In this document: piece by piece, positions 1-12,054 of the stretch
Numbering within the stretch: position 1 is the first letter of the stretch
Layout: each line of letters begins with the position of its first letter
Source: Porodaedalea pini
Taxonomy: Eukaryota > Basidiomycota > Agaricomycetes > Hymenochaetales > Hymenochaetaceae
Direction: 5' to 3'
DNA length: 64,000 bases
Assembly: GCA_002794775.1 (NCBI GenBank)
Contig: NBAY01000007.1
Coordinates: forward strand, 806,001-870,000
Made by a program: the position numbers and the translations under genes
Notes under the pieces: model-generated
Told to the model about the DNA's origin: nothing
Database searches by the model: none
Seen by the model: the letters and a program-made list of their open reading frames with translations, nothing else

Positions 1-832
1 CGTTTTGGGTCACATCTGGTATTGTTCCGAGCCTCCCGAAGCTTAATTACTCATGTTCTCGAGTTACGGCTCCGAGTTCCGGCTATTTGGTGTTGTTTGG
101 CTAGAGCCTCCGGTCTGTCTTTGTGTCCTTTGTACGCCGCTCAGAGGCTCAACCCTCTGTCGGTTATTTAAACACTCATGTAAATGTCTCAAAAATAGAA
201 GTTTAGTTCCCCCGAGTCAGTCCCAGTCTTTGGTTCTCGTCTCCGTCGCCATTCAGTGTCGTTCCGTCTGTTCCGTCCGTTCCGTCTCGAGTCCCGTTTT
301 CGGCCAAATCTTGCTTTCGCTATATCGCCCTCAGTTCTTATCCGTTTCCCGAGCTCTCTTCAGATTCTTAATCTCGTCGAAAATCGCTTTCGAACATTGT
401 CTTTTCCTGCACGATTCCGAGCCCGCGTCGTAGAGCTACGAAAATAGCTTTTGGTTCCGGGAGTTCCGTGCGTTCCGCCAGCCGCAACCAGTGCAACTGC
501 TATATCTCCGTCAATTCTGCATCGCGTCTCGAGGTCTTTTCAGATTCAGAATCGTCTCGACGAATAGTATCGATTCCTGTCTTCACTGGCGAGTTTCCGA
601 GCCCGGGTTGTCAAGATCGTAGTTGCTCTTTGTTCTCCGACCGCATTTAGGCACGTTTTGCCGGTCGTCCTTTGTACTCGCGTCCTCGAGTCGATACCTA
701 GCCCCGAGTATTCTATTACACTTCCCCACACTTCCTGACACTATCCCCTCCATCAGACACATTAGAGTGAACCCCCAGTGGCCGAACTCAACCAGGTCCG
801 AGTCTGCCAGTAGACCGTACCGTCACCTTTCA
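1..832 (-). repeat. LTR-A copy 1, runs off the left edge
   Basis: This is the reverse complement of a repeat of about 990 bp seen three more times (11066-12054, 53255-54246, 58419-59405). In its own orientation the repeat starts TGAAAGG and ends CTCCACA, the TG...CA ends of an LTR, and the complete copies have 4-bp target duplications. Here the start is at 832 and the other end lies outside the window. It interrupts the gag gene to its right and supplies that frame's stop codon. Short open frames inside it (for example 53-433) have no family resemblance and recur only because the repeat recurs. Confidence 0.8.
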
Positions 833-1551
833 CCGAGTGACTGCACCTGAACCTGTATGCTCTTCACCGCCTCCCACATGGTACCGATATCCACCTCTTC
901 TGATTTCACCTTCGATGGACCCATCGGTATGGGTGTTTTAGCTGTTGGTACGTCGTCAAAAACTGTACCGGCGAGAATGTAATTGGCATGCTTCACCACC
1001 AGCTCAATCAAATATGGTTTGCTCAGGGCCAGATCGGTTTCCTTGCTTTCTAGACGCCACTGCAACCTATCCTTCAGCTTGCCTGTAAAGGCCTGAATGA
1101 ACATGCGTGCCGTTTCCTCCACTGAAACCATTGAGTTTCGCTCCAAATACCTCGACCTCACCATAAACTCTCTCCGGTACTCTCCAAAATCCTCCCTCGA
1201 CTGAATTCCTTGGCTTCTCCATCCTTCAACCAGCCTATCAAGGTCATCCCGAGAGAAGCGCACACCGGGCGCCAACGCCGGGTAAAATGATATGATCGCT
1301 TCCTTCACTTTATTCCAATTGCTCGTTCCCGTACCGACATCATCAGCAGTATCCCACAGCTCAGCCACGGAACTTGAAGCATAATACTTTGTGTACCAGA
1401 TCTTCACCGCATCATCTAAGTTACACTCTGCCGCAATATACTCGATGTCCTCGAAGTACCGAGGGAGATCCAGTGGGTTACAACCATCAAAGAAGGGAGC
1501 ATCCTCTGCTCCTCGGCATGGAGGGCAACTTGTCATGGTTGTGCTAGGCAT
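823..1551 (-). pseudogene. Retrotransposon gag gene (family C), 3' end cut off by LTR-A
   Basis: This is an open frame of 242 codons. Its layout matches the gag of basidiomycete LTR retrotransposons: a start such as FFDGCNPLDLPRYFEDIEYI, a central YPALAPGVRFSRDDLDRLVE stretch, and a helix-rich end with LKDRLQWRLESK. Gag would form the particle shell around the element RNA. No zinc knuckle is reached, because the frame runs into LTR-A at 832 and stops after a few LTR-derived codons (GER). It lies 150 bases downstream of the family C 5' LTR in the correct orientation, so LTR and gag are one element. Few stops are seen inside, so this copy is younger than the E copies. The gypsy versus copia assignment is inferred, because no pol is present. 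Confidence 0.75.
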
Positions 1552-1682
1552 ACCGGGGCTTCAACAACCACTATTCTGGTACGCAGATGAATCGGTTTCT
1601 AAATTGGAGACTATGCTCCTTGACGAAATTGATAGCGAGGTGAGTCCTGTTGGTAATCAAATGAATACAACATGGTTGACCC

Positions 1683-1703
1683 CCCCTCATGGTGGGCTCC
1701 ACT
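1683..1703 (-). other. Putative primer-binding site of family C
   Basis: Directly after the 3' edge of the family C 5' LTR, read on the minus strand, comes AG then TGGAGCCCACC. A TGG two bases after an LTR is the usual start of a site that pairs with the CCA end of a tRNA. The matching tRNA was not identified. The two other LTR-C copies lack this sequence next to them, as expected for solo LTRs. Confidence 0.5.
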
Positions 1704-2580
1704 TGTAGATCCTGTGTATGGCTTGTTTAGGATCGGTAGTTCGTTTGGGGACATGTTTCTGTTGAGTCTTGCAGTAAATATATGCTCGGTATGAGCGCGG
1801 GAAAAATCTCGGTACACGCCGGTACGCGTTGGTACGTGTCGGTATGCGTCAATATTGTAAGGTGCTCTGGACCCGATGTGAGTGCCGGTACAGAGCTGGA
1901 ACAAGCGAGATATAAACTCCGGTACGAGACAATAGCAATAGCAGAAACGAGAATGAGAATGAGACAAGAGATGAGACTGAAGACGAGGTTGCCACGAAAC
2001 TAACTGTTGTGGAGACTAACTGCACGCATGGAAGCTGCCCTATCTGAGGGGAACTCTGTGGTAGTATTTCCTCCCTTTGCTACCTATGACAGGGAAGTCC
2101 CTAAATACAAGGTGCAAGAGATCTATCTACAGGAAAATTATTCCAAAGTGAGTATAATGTGCATACCGGGTGAAACATAGAGCATCGGAGAGAAAACATT
2201 CGGAATGTAAGAGAAACATAGAAATTCAAAAGAAAACCTGTCCATGTGACAACTTCCCCATTTGCATCAGTCCATCATCCGGTCATATCGCAGCTCCACC
2301 AGAACTGAGATCCTCCAATTGGTGAGTCGTCACCCATCATCGGGCAGATCTCCGGTACGCATCCTAACTGACTCCGATGACATAAGCTTTCCGGTACATC
2401 CCGAATTGCCAGGGGGATCTTCCTAGTGATCCGCTGATGTGATGTTGGGCAAATCATCCTGTGTCCGGTACGCATCGGGCAAATCATTCTGAGTCCGGTA
2501 CGTGTCAATAGCTGTTGGAATGTGCAATGGATGGCCTCTAGAGGGATCTGCAGTGGTTGGCCACTCGCCGGAACTCTACA
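1704..2580 (-). repeat. LTR-C copy 1, 5' LTR of a family C element
   Basis: Read on the minus strand it starts TGTAGAG and ends TCTACA, giving perfect short inverted ends. It matches 8585-9480 and 16351-17246. It is followed by a TGG-type primer site and a gag gene. The right edge cuts the integrase of element E0 at 2581, so the element was inserted there. The other target duplicate would lie beyond the lost 3' half. It contains four 10-bp units of the type GGTACGYGYC near 1810-1850. Confidence 0.85.
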
Positions 2581-4432
2581 ATGTACACTCAAATGTTGGA
2601 GAACATCGACACCCACCAGAAGTCTTGACAGATTAGCTCCACCATCTTTGACGCTCCCAGATGTCCCACCAGGACTGAGTTGTGGCACTCCCATAATACA
2701 GTCTCCTTCATCGTTGATGGTATGTATACCTTGCCCTTCATCTGCCACAACCCGTCGACCTCTGTCATACCCATCGGCCTCTCTGACTCGTCCTGCTCCC
2801 TCTGTGCTTCTCTCACTCGGTCTAACACCTCATCACGCAATGTTCTCACCACCCCATGATTCAACTACTTCTCTTTGATGAACACAATGCTGTTGTTGTC
2901 ATCCTTGCCCTCATCGTATCCTGCCTTGCGTGACAGCAGGTCCGCCTTACCCATTGTCTTTCCCGACTTGTGTTCAAGGTGGAAGTCAAACTCCTCAAGC
3001 TCTGTTCGCCAGTGAGCTTGACGATAGCTTAGCTTCTGTGCTGACTTGAAGTAGGTGAGGTTGGTGTGGTCTGACCAGATCTCGATCTTATGATGAGCAC
3101 TGAGGAGATATTGTCGCCATTCCTTGAGTGCCGAAATGATTGCGAGCATCTCCTTGTTGTAGATCTCATAGTTTTGTTCAGTGGGCAGTAGTACTTCTGA
3201 CCGGTAGGTGATCACCCTCCACTTGCTTTCCTGCTTTTGCAACAACACCCCTCTGAGCGCAGAGTTTGACAAGTCTGCCTCTATGCGGAAAGGGCCCTCA
3301 TTGTTAGCAATTGCCAGGACTGGAGGTGAGCTGAGATGATGCTTCAGCTCCTCAAATACCTCCTGCTGTTTGGTCTCCTATACCCAGCCCTTCTTGCCCA
3401 TTAGCGATGTCAGCAGTTGGACCACCTTGCTGTAGTCCTTGATGAACCATTGAAGCCAGTTACCTATGCCAAGGAACTTTTGAAGTTCCTTGAGATTCCT
3501 AGGTGCTGGCCAGCTGGCAATCACTTCCATCTTTGCTGGGTCAGCCTTAAGCTCACCATTGCCAATGATGTGGCCAAGGTATTTAATGACCTTGACATCA
3601 AATTCACATTTCTCTAGTTTCAGATACAGGCCATTTTCTCGAAGGATCTGAAGTACGCGCCTCGATGTCTCGATGTGCTCCTCAATGGTCTCAGAGAGGA
3701 TCAGGATGTTATCAAGGTAGACAATGATCAGGTTTGCATAGATCAGATCCTTGAAGATGTGGTTGATGAAAGCCTAGAATGTCGCTGGCGCATTGCAGAG
3801 ACCAAAGAACATCACCGTTGGTTTAAAAAGACCCATGTTCATGCGGAAAGCTGCCTTCCACTCATTGCCTTCACAGATCTGGATGTTGTAGTATCCCCAT
3901 CGTAAGTCAAGTTTTGTGATGAATTTTGCTTTCTTGACCTTGTCGACCAGTTCGTCAATGAGAGGAAGAGGGTACTTGTTCTTAATTGTACCCTTGTTGA
4001 GCTTCCAGTAATCCTGGATCGGATGCAGGGACTTGTCGGCCTTCTTGATGAAGAAGAAAGGCAATGCCATTGGTGAGATCGACTTTTGTATACAGCCTGA
4101 CTTTAAATTCTCCTTGAGGAAATCCTTCAGCAACTGCTGTTCTGTCAGTGTCAGCAGATAGATCTTACAGTTGCTAGGCTTGAAGTTGGGTTTCAGGTCG
4201 ATGACATGGTCCCAGAGGCAGTGTTCCGGTAGCTTCTCGAATCCTTTCTCTGAGAAGACATCAGCATAGTCGTTGAGATATGTGAGCCAGGATGCCTTGT
4301 CCATTTGCACCTCTTGCACCCTCCTTATCTCTTGTACCTCACTCTCCTTTATTGTGCACTCAGTCAGACAGTGGGTGAATTCAATCAAACTCGACTTCCA
4401 GTTGACTTCCAGGTTGTGTTGTCATAACCAAT
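2581..4432 (-). pseudogene. E0 pol: reverse transcriptase, RNase H and partial integrase
   Basis: The minus-strand frames 4388-3774, 3272-2865 and 2864-2589 form one polyprotein interrupted by stops. The RT has the LHPIQDYWKLNKGTIKNKYP segment, KLDLRWGYYNIQI and a catalytic box read as VYLDNILI, so the second Asp of YLDD has become Asn. RNase H follows (RIEADLSNSALRGVLLQKQ), then the integrase zinc-finger start with the HxxxxxxxH pair of CHNSVLVGHLG. The frame ends where the family C LTR begins (WVSMFSNI). The product would copy and integrate the element. This copy cannot do so, because of the mutated RT box, the stops and the missing integrase core and chromodomain. Confidence 0.85.
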
Positions 4433-4835
4433 CGTAACCAAGGAAGATGTTTGACGATGTGAGTGACGTCACCGCAAGTACAATCCTTTCTTTATGGTGT
4501 CCGATGATTAGTTTGACGTCAACGTATTCCTTGATCAAGCTGGCCTCATTGTGTGTGCTGTCAGCATTGAGTATAGCAAGGAGACAGATGTAGCATTTCA
4601 TCTCCAAGCCATATTGTTCGACAAACCCTATGTTGATACATGACCCTGTGCACCCCAAATCCACAAGGGCATGCACATCCACATCTCTCACTTCACCCAC
4701 TACTTCATGATTGACAGTCAGGAGAAGGTTCAGCTGGCGTCCGCCAGTTCCTCTCATGAACAACTGCTTGTGCTCTTCATTTTCATTTACACCAGTGGGG
4801 GATTCAGGATTGGGAAAACCATCAATGTCATTCAC
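4422..4835 (-). pseudogene. E0 retropepsin-type aspartic protease region
   Basis: The frame reads through RGTGGRQLNLLLTVNHEV to HALVDLGCTGSCI and ends LGYDWL before a stop. In this chromovirus family the active site is DSG; here it reads DLG, which one C-to-T change (TCG to TTG) explains. The protease would cut the gag-pol precursor. It lies between gag and RT, as expected for Ty3/gypsy elements. Confidence 0.8.
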
Positions 4836-4921
4836 ATCTACATATTGTACAGATGGTTGGTTATATTTTAGTGAATCCAGAATTGAAGCCCCTTATCCTT
4901 CTCAGTCAGTCGCCCCGGTGG

Positions 4922-6300
4922 TTACGCCTGACCACTCGCAAAATCCTGCGAGTCAATGACCTCTTCATCATCACCTTCCTCCTCCACATAGTCCTCCACT
5001 GTTGACCTTTGGGTGTCTACAACTTCCTCGAATGCCAACTCCTTCATTGCACCCAGTTCATCAGCGAGGAGGTGATGTTCACCTGGCACCATCATCTGCA
5101 GCATGCGCTGCATGATCATCTTCCCTTGCGGGCACTTGTCCTTAAAGTGACCCAGCTGGCCACAGATCTAGCATGCCCATCATAATTGCACCTTGTTCAT
5201 TGAGATGTCCATTGGCTGACCAGCACCTCTAAAGGTGATGCCTGTCACGTCGTGCTTGTCAATGTGCAGGGCCGCTGCCGGATGGTGAGCCGGGGGTGCC
5301 TGCTGTTGCTGTGGGTATGGCGGAGGTGGGAACATGTGACCTTGTTGGATGGCCTGGATCTATTGTTTGCCCCGATCAATCTTGATGGCCTTCTTTTTCC
5401 AGTCATTGTACGTTGTTGGGACCGGCATTGACCTCAACACCCCATGAACTACCTTGATATTCATCATGTGCTTCAGGTGGTCACAGATGATGGCATTGTC
5501 CATTAATCCTGCCATCATGATGATTGTGTTGAGCTTCTGGAAGAACTCGTTGGCGGAGAGGTCCTTCTGGACCTAGGTTCGGAAGAGTGCCAAGGCTTTC
5601 TCTTTTCGGTTTGGGTCATTGAACAAGGTGTCCAGTCATTCCTGGAACCTGGTCCAGCTGTCTGTGAAACTCACGATGCCATTTGTCATGAATTCTTCGA
5701 TGTAGTTTTGCACCCATGTCGATGTGTTGCCACTCTTGAGGTAGGAGAGGGTGAGGTAGATCTTGCTCGATGACAAGGGGTACTTTGTAGGGTTCGCTGA
5801 GACAAAGAGAGTGACTTCACATCTGAAGTCGAGGTAGTCATTGCCACCAGCAAATTTGTGTGGTTGGGCAATATCAATTGAGGGAGCCTGCAGGCTGGGG
5901 GTGTGCATTGCTTGATGAGTGAAGGCACTCGCAACAATAGCTGCAATTTGCTCCAGCTGTTGTTGGCTGAAGCCTCCCATCGACATGGCTGGTTCAGGTG
6001 TAGGTGTCGATAGTTCAGGAAGGGTTAGTGGTGATAGGTCTCTATGGGTCTCGTGATATGGTCCTGGAGTTGGAGGTAGAAGGACAGTAGATGTTGATAC
6101 CATGGGTGATGACGGTATAGCTGGGGGCCACCTAGCTCTTCTTCCTTCTTTGTCCATTGAATACCAGTCATGCCGGATATCACTCCACCAGATGTCGTAT
6201 ATGACGCCGCTATTGTTAGTTGCGATGTAGCCTGGTTGGTTTGGATCCTAACGTGCTGATGTCAGGAGGGCCCATTGTTGTTCATCGGTGAGATCTATCT
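4922..6300 (-). pseudogene. E0 gag with zinc knuckle
   Basis: The largest open piece is 6157-5636 (MDKEGRRARWPP to SWTRFQE), and a second open piece is 5119-4922. They belong to one reading frame with several stops. The upstream in-frame stretch (DIWWSDIRHDWYS) suggests that the true start is near 6300. A core segment contains KFAGGNDYLDFRCEVTLF and KIYLTLSYLK. Near 5170-5130 there is a CX2CX4HX4C knuckle (CGQLGHFKDKC region) whose first Cys sits beside stops. The C-terminal tail is acidic (VEEEGDDEEV). This gag version matches E2 more closely than E1 or E3. Confidence 0.8.
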
Positions 6301-6684
6301 TGACTACAGTGGGAGAACGGGGATCGGTTGTGCATTCAATCCGGGATTACACCAACATTGAATGGGTTCGTCAGTGAAGTTGATGACGAGGCAGTAGGAG
6401 CCAAGCAAGATTACAAATGATAGGGTTGTCGAGGCTTATACTCATCTGGTTGCCCATGTCTACATCAGGTGTGTGCTCCACCAAAGGCTAATGTGGAGAG
6501 CCAGGGTCAGGAAAGGTTGGTTTGAGAGTTTATGTAATACATGAACATCCAAAAATGTGTGGGCAGGGTTGAGGGTTGTTGTTTAGGGGGTTTACACATC
6601 AAGTCCATTGAGGGGAGTGCTCCTCTAGACTGAGTGAAGGCGAGTCGACAGCGATGATGTCCACTGGGGATGAGCCTGGATGGG

Positions 6685-6905
6685 GTTCTGCTTTTATATT
6701 AGGCAGGAGTCTGGGAGATGACTCGGACTGGGCAGGCCTTGGCTGACTGTCATCTGGGACATGCTATACTCGAGCGGGGACTCAGGACATGCTGTACTCA
6801 GGCTAGGTCATCACGGAGGTAAGAGGATTAATACAATATACTCTACTACAGGAGGGGGACGCGGTCTCACCTAGGTTGTCACGGAGGTAAGAGGAAAAGC
6901 AGAAC
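6685..6905 (-). promoter_or_regulatory. E0 self-priming pair (LTR 11-mer and site after the LTR)
   Basis: On the minus strand the sequence after the 5' LTR is T then AAAAGCAGAAC (plus coordinates 6685-6695). Its exact complement, GTTCTGCTTTT, lies inside the LTR (6895-6905), downstream of a TATATAAGG box on the minus strand. The geometry equals that of E1, E2 and E3. Confidence 0.75.
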
Positions 6906-7052
6906 AGGTGTTCAGATGCAATTCCTCTTCCTTATATATAGTGATCACCTCATGAGAACTGGTTGCCCAATTATCTAAGATTACATAAAGGAGTGGAATG
7001 GAATGAATGAAGGTCAGGTGAATGGAGTGTGGGAAATGATTGAAAAGATGAT
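6697..7052 (-). repeat. E0 5' LTR, outer part lost at F1
   Basis: It reads on the minus strand as the family E LTR from the polypyrimidine-flanked centre to the end CCTAATA (elsewhere CCTAACA). It carries the internal duplication CCTCTTACCTC...CCTAGGTGAG / CCTCTTACCTC...CCTAGCCTGAG shared with E2. The first part of the LTR (TGTCAGGACTC...) is not found on the far side of F1. Confidence 0.8.
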
Positions 7053-7054
7053 TA

Positions 7055-8131
7055 CTGCCCTTTTCAGAAGTATTGTCACACATGATTTCACTGATTTTTG
7101 TGCCACAAGAGCCTCAAAACACAAACATTTTCATATCTCAACCAAAAGTTGATCGTTTTGCATCATTTAAGTTGATAAATTCATTTTTTTATCTCATCTT
7201 TCATATTTCAACAAGAGTGATAAGAAATAGTCAAAATTGGAGTCCAAAACAGCATTTTTGCTGTTTTTGAACCCATTTCCCTTCTTCATTTTTTCCTGAA
7301 CTCAGATTTCACTGTACAGTGCTCTAGACCAGCACAGAATTCTAGTATTAGTCTATTATGAATTTACAGACTGATTTTGAGATGTATTGTGAGGTAGATG
7401 TGCTGAATTGGTGCATGCCTAAAACACACAAATCCCCTCTGTTTCTGCAAGCCTCCCAGCCCCCAGGAAAAACTCTTCTCAACTAAGTTCATACATGTAA
7501 ATTCATTCAAAGTGTATTGGAACAGATTTGAGCAGCATCCAGGGCTCTAGCATCAACCAGTAAGCTGAATTAAGTACCAGATTCTGACTGTATGCACTAT
7601 TCTTGTGAACATATCCCTGATTCATGAAGCAAGCCTGTATCCATGGATGCTGCTCAAATCTGTTCCAATACACTTTGAATGAATTTACATGTATGAACTT
7701 AGTTGAGAAGAGTTTTTCCTGGGGGCTGGGAGGCTTGCAGAAACAGAGGGGATTTGTGTGTTTTAGGCATGCACCAATTCAGCACATCTACCTCACAATA
7801 CATCTCAAAATCAGTCTGTAAATTCATAATAGACTAATACTAGAATTCTGTGCTGGTCTAGAGCACTGTACAGTGAAATCTGAGTTCAGGAAAAAATGAA
7901 GAAGGGAAATGGGTTCAAAAACAGCATTTTTGCTGTTTTGGACTCAAAAGATTGACTATTTCTTATCACTCTTGTTGAAATATGAAAGATGAGATAAAAA
8001 AATGAATTTATCAACTTAGATGACACAAAAAGGTCAACTTTTGGTTGAGATATGAAAATGTTTGTGTTTTGAGGCTCTTGTGGCACGAAAATCAGTGAAA
8101 TCACGTGTGACAATACTTCTGAAAAGGGCAG
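7055..8131. mobile_element. Fold-back element F1, 1077 bp, TA target duplication
   Basis: The two halves are reverse complements: arms 7055-7541 and 7646-8131 flank a spacer of about 105 bp. The ends are CTGCCCTTTTCAGAAGTATTG, flanked by TA on both sides (7053-7054, 8132-8133), as for Tc1/mariner-type insertions. No coding capacity is visible. A second copy at 27138-28214 has exactly the same length. The arms could form a hairpin RNA of nearly 490 bp if transcribed. Confidence 0.85.
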
Positions 8132-8133
8132 TA

Positions 8134-8312
8134 AGGACAATCTTTTTCTTTCTTTTTCTTTTCCTTATTTTGTTTTATCACACCAAAAATTTAAAGAAAA
8201 CACAAAGAAAAATTCCTAATTCAAAAATATATACAAATAAAATTTGGAGCTTGCATTATTTTTCCTTTTCTTTGCTTTTTTTTTCTTTTTCTTTCCACAG
8301 GACCAAGTCATT
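8134..8312. repeat. Low-complexity pyrimidine/AT tract
   Basis: Runs of TTTCTTTTTC and A-rich stretches lie between F1 and the end of the neighbouring pseudogene. No coding signal is seen. Confidence 0.6.
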
Positions 8313-8584
8313 CTGACATGTACCAATGCGTACCAACTAGTCCTCCTGCTCCCTAGCACCCCACTTCCCCTTCTCGAGCACCACTAGGCGCATGCGGATC
8401 GAGGTCGCTTCAGCTACCTGACAAGTCACCTCCACTGCGAGATGACATGAGCTACGTTTGAGCTCGCGAACATCACACACAAACTCCACGATGATGTGGT
8501 CAAACTCATCCTCAGAGTCGTGCTCCGAGACAAGCTTGCACAGGTCCTCATATGTGCCGGTGAACCGGCTTGGCCCAGTGACAG

Positions 8585-9480
8585 TGTAGAGTTCCGACGA
8601 GCGGCCAACCACTGCAGATCCCTCTAGAGGCCATCAGTTGCACATTCCGACAGGTATTGATGCGTACCGGACTCAGAAGGATTGGCGCGATGTGTACCGG
8701 ACCCAGAAGGATTTGCCCAACGCGTACCAGACACAGAATGATTCGCCCAACATCACATCAGCGGATCGCTAGGAAGATCCCCCTGGCAATTCAGGACGTA
8801 CCAGAAAGCTTATGTCATCGGAGTCAGTTGGGACACGTACTGGAGATCTGCCCGATGATGGATGATGACTCACCGATTGGAGGATCTCAGTTCCGGTGGA
8901 GCTGCGATATGACCAGATGATGGACTGAAGCAAATGGGGAAGTTGTCGCATGGACAGGTTTTCTTTTGATTTTCTATGTTTCTCTTACATTCCAAATGTT
9001 TTCTCTCCGATGCTCTATGTTTCACCCGGTATGCACATTATACTCACTTTGGAATAATTTTCCTGTAGATAGATCTCTTGCACCTTGTATTTAGGGACTT
9101 CCCTGTCGTAGGTAGCAGGGGAGGAAAAAACTACCACAGAGTTTCCCTCAGATAGGGCAGCTTCCGTGCGTGCAGTTAGTCTCCACAACAGTTAGTTTTG
9201 TGGCAACCTCGTCTTCAGTCTCATCTCTTGTCTCATTCTTGTTCTCGTCTCTGCTATCGCTATTGTCTCGTACCAGATTTGATATCTCACTCGTTCCGGC
9301 TCTGCACCGACACTCACATCGGGTCCAGAGCACCTTACAGTATTGACGCATACCGACACGTACCGACACGTACCGGGTTTTTCCCGTGCTCATACTGAGC
9401 ATATATTTACTGCAAAACTCAACGGAAACACGTCCCCAAATGAACTACCGATCCTAAACAACCCATACACAGGATCTACA
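8585..9480 (+). repeat. LTR-C copy 2, solo
   Basis: It starts TGTAGAG and ends TCTACA. No primer site follows it. The flanking 4 bases, ACAG and ATGG, do not match well, so either the duplication has mutated or the junction was rearranged. It carries three 10-bp GTACCGACAC-type units near 9345-9378. Confidence 0.85.
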
Positions 9481-11065
9481 ATGGGTGGCAAGGCAGCACA
9501 CCCCCTCTGTTGTTGCTTCTGCTGCCACAGTACACGTGCAGCAGCGGGCCTTGGTATGCAAGGTGGTGAGGACAGCGAGTCCACCACAATCGGAGAGGCC
9601 GGCGCAGGTGGCATAGACATCACAGATGGCTGTGGCTGTTGCCACTGCTGCTGCTGCTGCTGTGGTGGTGCCTTGGGTGCAGCGTGTGGTACACCTTTGT
9701 CACAGGCAGCATGTTTCTGCTTTCCACCCGACTTTCCACCCCAGACCTCTTTCGCACGTCCCTGGGTCACCAGCGAGCACCCCATCTGCCAGACGACCGT
9801 ACAGAGGAAGCAAGCCCTACCGGGCTGTCTCTTGCACACCTTCCTGTGACATGTGCAGTTTGCACATGTCTCCTCAAGAGGGACTGGCAGCGGCCCCACC
9901 CAGCGTAGACGACCAGTCACTGGGTTGACCAGTTCAACCTCATCGAACACAGTGACCAAGGGATGCGATGTACCATCGGTACGCCCTTCATCTGCATGGT
10001 GGTATGACAGACCACCATCCTCTACCTCCATCGGTATGGGGTCAGGCTCTGCAGGGGCGAGACACTCCTCCTCCTCTTTGACCTGCAGCTCCCGGTGTTG
10101 CTGCATGCGAGGGGCCCCACAACCTCGCTCACATGCTCAATGCACCCCTCCTCCACTCTCCCGATGGCCGTGCTCACACACCTGATGTGTCACTTCTGCC
10201 TTCTTTCAAGCCTCCTCCTGAGCGGCTAACATGGCAGCGAGACTGGCTTCGTCTCGTGCTCGCTGCTCAGCTTCGTGCTCCATGGCTATCTCCATCTCGT
10301 AGAATAGGCCCCCAGGTGCATTCATTGGGGGCAGAACACTTGTCGCTGCACTCAGGGTGGGTTGTTGCTGCTGCTGTTGTCACAGCAGCTCCTTGCGTGG
10401 TCTGGTACGTGTTCCATCCTCATTGTCGGATGCGACTTTGATGGTGGTACGCCATCGCCACTTGTCGGCACCCATCTGCTGTTGCTGTTGTGCCGATGGG
10501 GCATCACCAGTACACAGTACACTGGACTCCTCCTCATGCACCTTGCTGTCCTCAACTTCGCATGGACCCATCTGCTGTTGCTGTTGCACAGATGCAGTAC
10601 CATCAGTACACGGGACGGTGCGCTCTTCCTCCTCCTCCTCATTCTCATGCTCCTCGACCTCAGGCAGACCAGGTGTTTCAAGACATTTGATGAATGCCTT
10701 GGCTGCCGGTACAGCTGATGGGACCCTGATGAAGCGCGGTTGCATCTTGCACTCTACAGGATAGATGAACTTATACCCGTACCTGTTGGGTATGAGTATC
10801 CGCTCAAGCTCTTTGCTGATATATGGTACGTCATCCAGCCACTCCATGTCTGGTATGACGAATCCCCCACCCCAGTATTTGGTAAGGTTCACCATCTCAT
10901 GGTCAGCAAAAAAACTGGGCATAGAGGCAGTCGGCAGTGAGCTGATCGAGCCCATCCAGCACCCACTGCATCTCCTTCTAGACCCGTGCAACCAACAGGT
11001 ATGTCCACAGATTGGACATGACCTGATGGCGCTTTCCCAGCACCACACAGTCCCAGTAGAGCCGG

Positions 11066-12054
11066 TGAAAGGTGAGGGTACAGTCTACTGGCAGACTTGG
11101 ACCTGGTTGAGCTCGGCCACTGGGGGTTCACTCTAATGTGTCTGATGGAGGGGATAGTGTCAGGAAGTGTAGGGAAGTGTAGAGGAATACTTGGGACTAG
11201 GTGTCGACTCGGGGACACGAGTACAAAGGATGACCGGCAAAATGTGCCTAAATGCAGTCAGAGAACAAAGAGCAACTACGATCTTGACAACCCAGGCTCG
11301 GAAACTCGCCAGTGAAGACAGGAATCGATACTATTTGTTGAGACGATTCCGAATCTGAAAAGATCTCGAGACGCGATGCAGAATTGACAGAGATATGGCA
11401 GTTGCACTGGTTGCGGCTGGCAGAATGCACAGAACTCCCGGAACCGAAAAGCTATTTTCGTAGCTCTATGACGTGGGCTCGGAATCGTGCAAGACAAGAC
11501 AGTGTTCGAAAGCGATTTTAGACGAGATTACGAATCTGAAGAGAGCTCGAGAACCGGTTAAGAACTGAGGGAGATATAGTGAAAGCAAGATTTGACCGAA
11601 AATGGAACTCAAGACAGAATGGACGGAACGACACTGAACAGCGATGGAGACGAGAACTAAAGACTGGGACTGACTCAGGGGAACTAAACTTGTATTTTTG
11701 AGACATTTACATGAGTGTTTAAATAACCAACAGAGGGTTGAGCCTCTGAGTGGCATACAAAGGACACAAAGACAGACTGGAGGCTCTAGCCAAACAACAC
11801 CAAATAGCCAGAACTCAGAGCCGGAACTCAGGCACATGAGTAATTAAGCTTTGGGAGGCTCGGAACAATACCAGACCTGACCGAAAATAGACTTTGGTAG
11901 CTCACTGGTGCAGAACCAAGCTGTATGCGTCGAGTTAATCCTGCCAAACACCGAAAGTGTCCCAAAATGCATCGGGGATACTTGTAAGACTGTCCTGAGT
12001 CGAGTCGAACCTAATAGAGCCGATTCTGAGGCCAGCGGCATCAGGATCTCCACA
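11066..12054 (+). repeat. LTR-A copy 2, solo, 4-bp duplication CCGG
   Basis: It runs from TGAAAGG to CTCCACA (989 bp). CCGG lies directly before (11062-11065) and after (12055-12058). It is inserted in the exon following the intron of the polyglutamine-protein pseudogene. Confidence 0.9.

Larger units (their letters stand above)
2581..7052 (-). mobile_element. Decayed Ty3/gypsy element E0 (family E), 3' end missing
   Basis: In minus-strand order it has a truncated 5' LTR (6697-7052), a self-priming site, a leader, gag, protease, reverse transcriptase, RNase H and the first part of integrase. It is cut at 2581 by a family C element and at 7052 by the fold-back F1. Many stops of the TGA/TAG type and the loss of CpG indicate old, methylation- or RIP-like decay. 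Its gag and its LTR duplication resemble E2, whereas its LTR promoter resembles E3. Confidence 0.85.

Noticed and set aside
53..433. A 126-codon open frame as a gene, and its equivalents in the other LTR-A copies
   Set aside because: It lies within the repeat LTR-A, has no recognisable family features and is not kept open in all copies.
2522..2878. Plus-strand frame of 118 codons
   Set aside because: It is antisense to the integrase and LTR of the nested elements and has no independent support.
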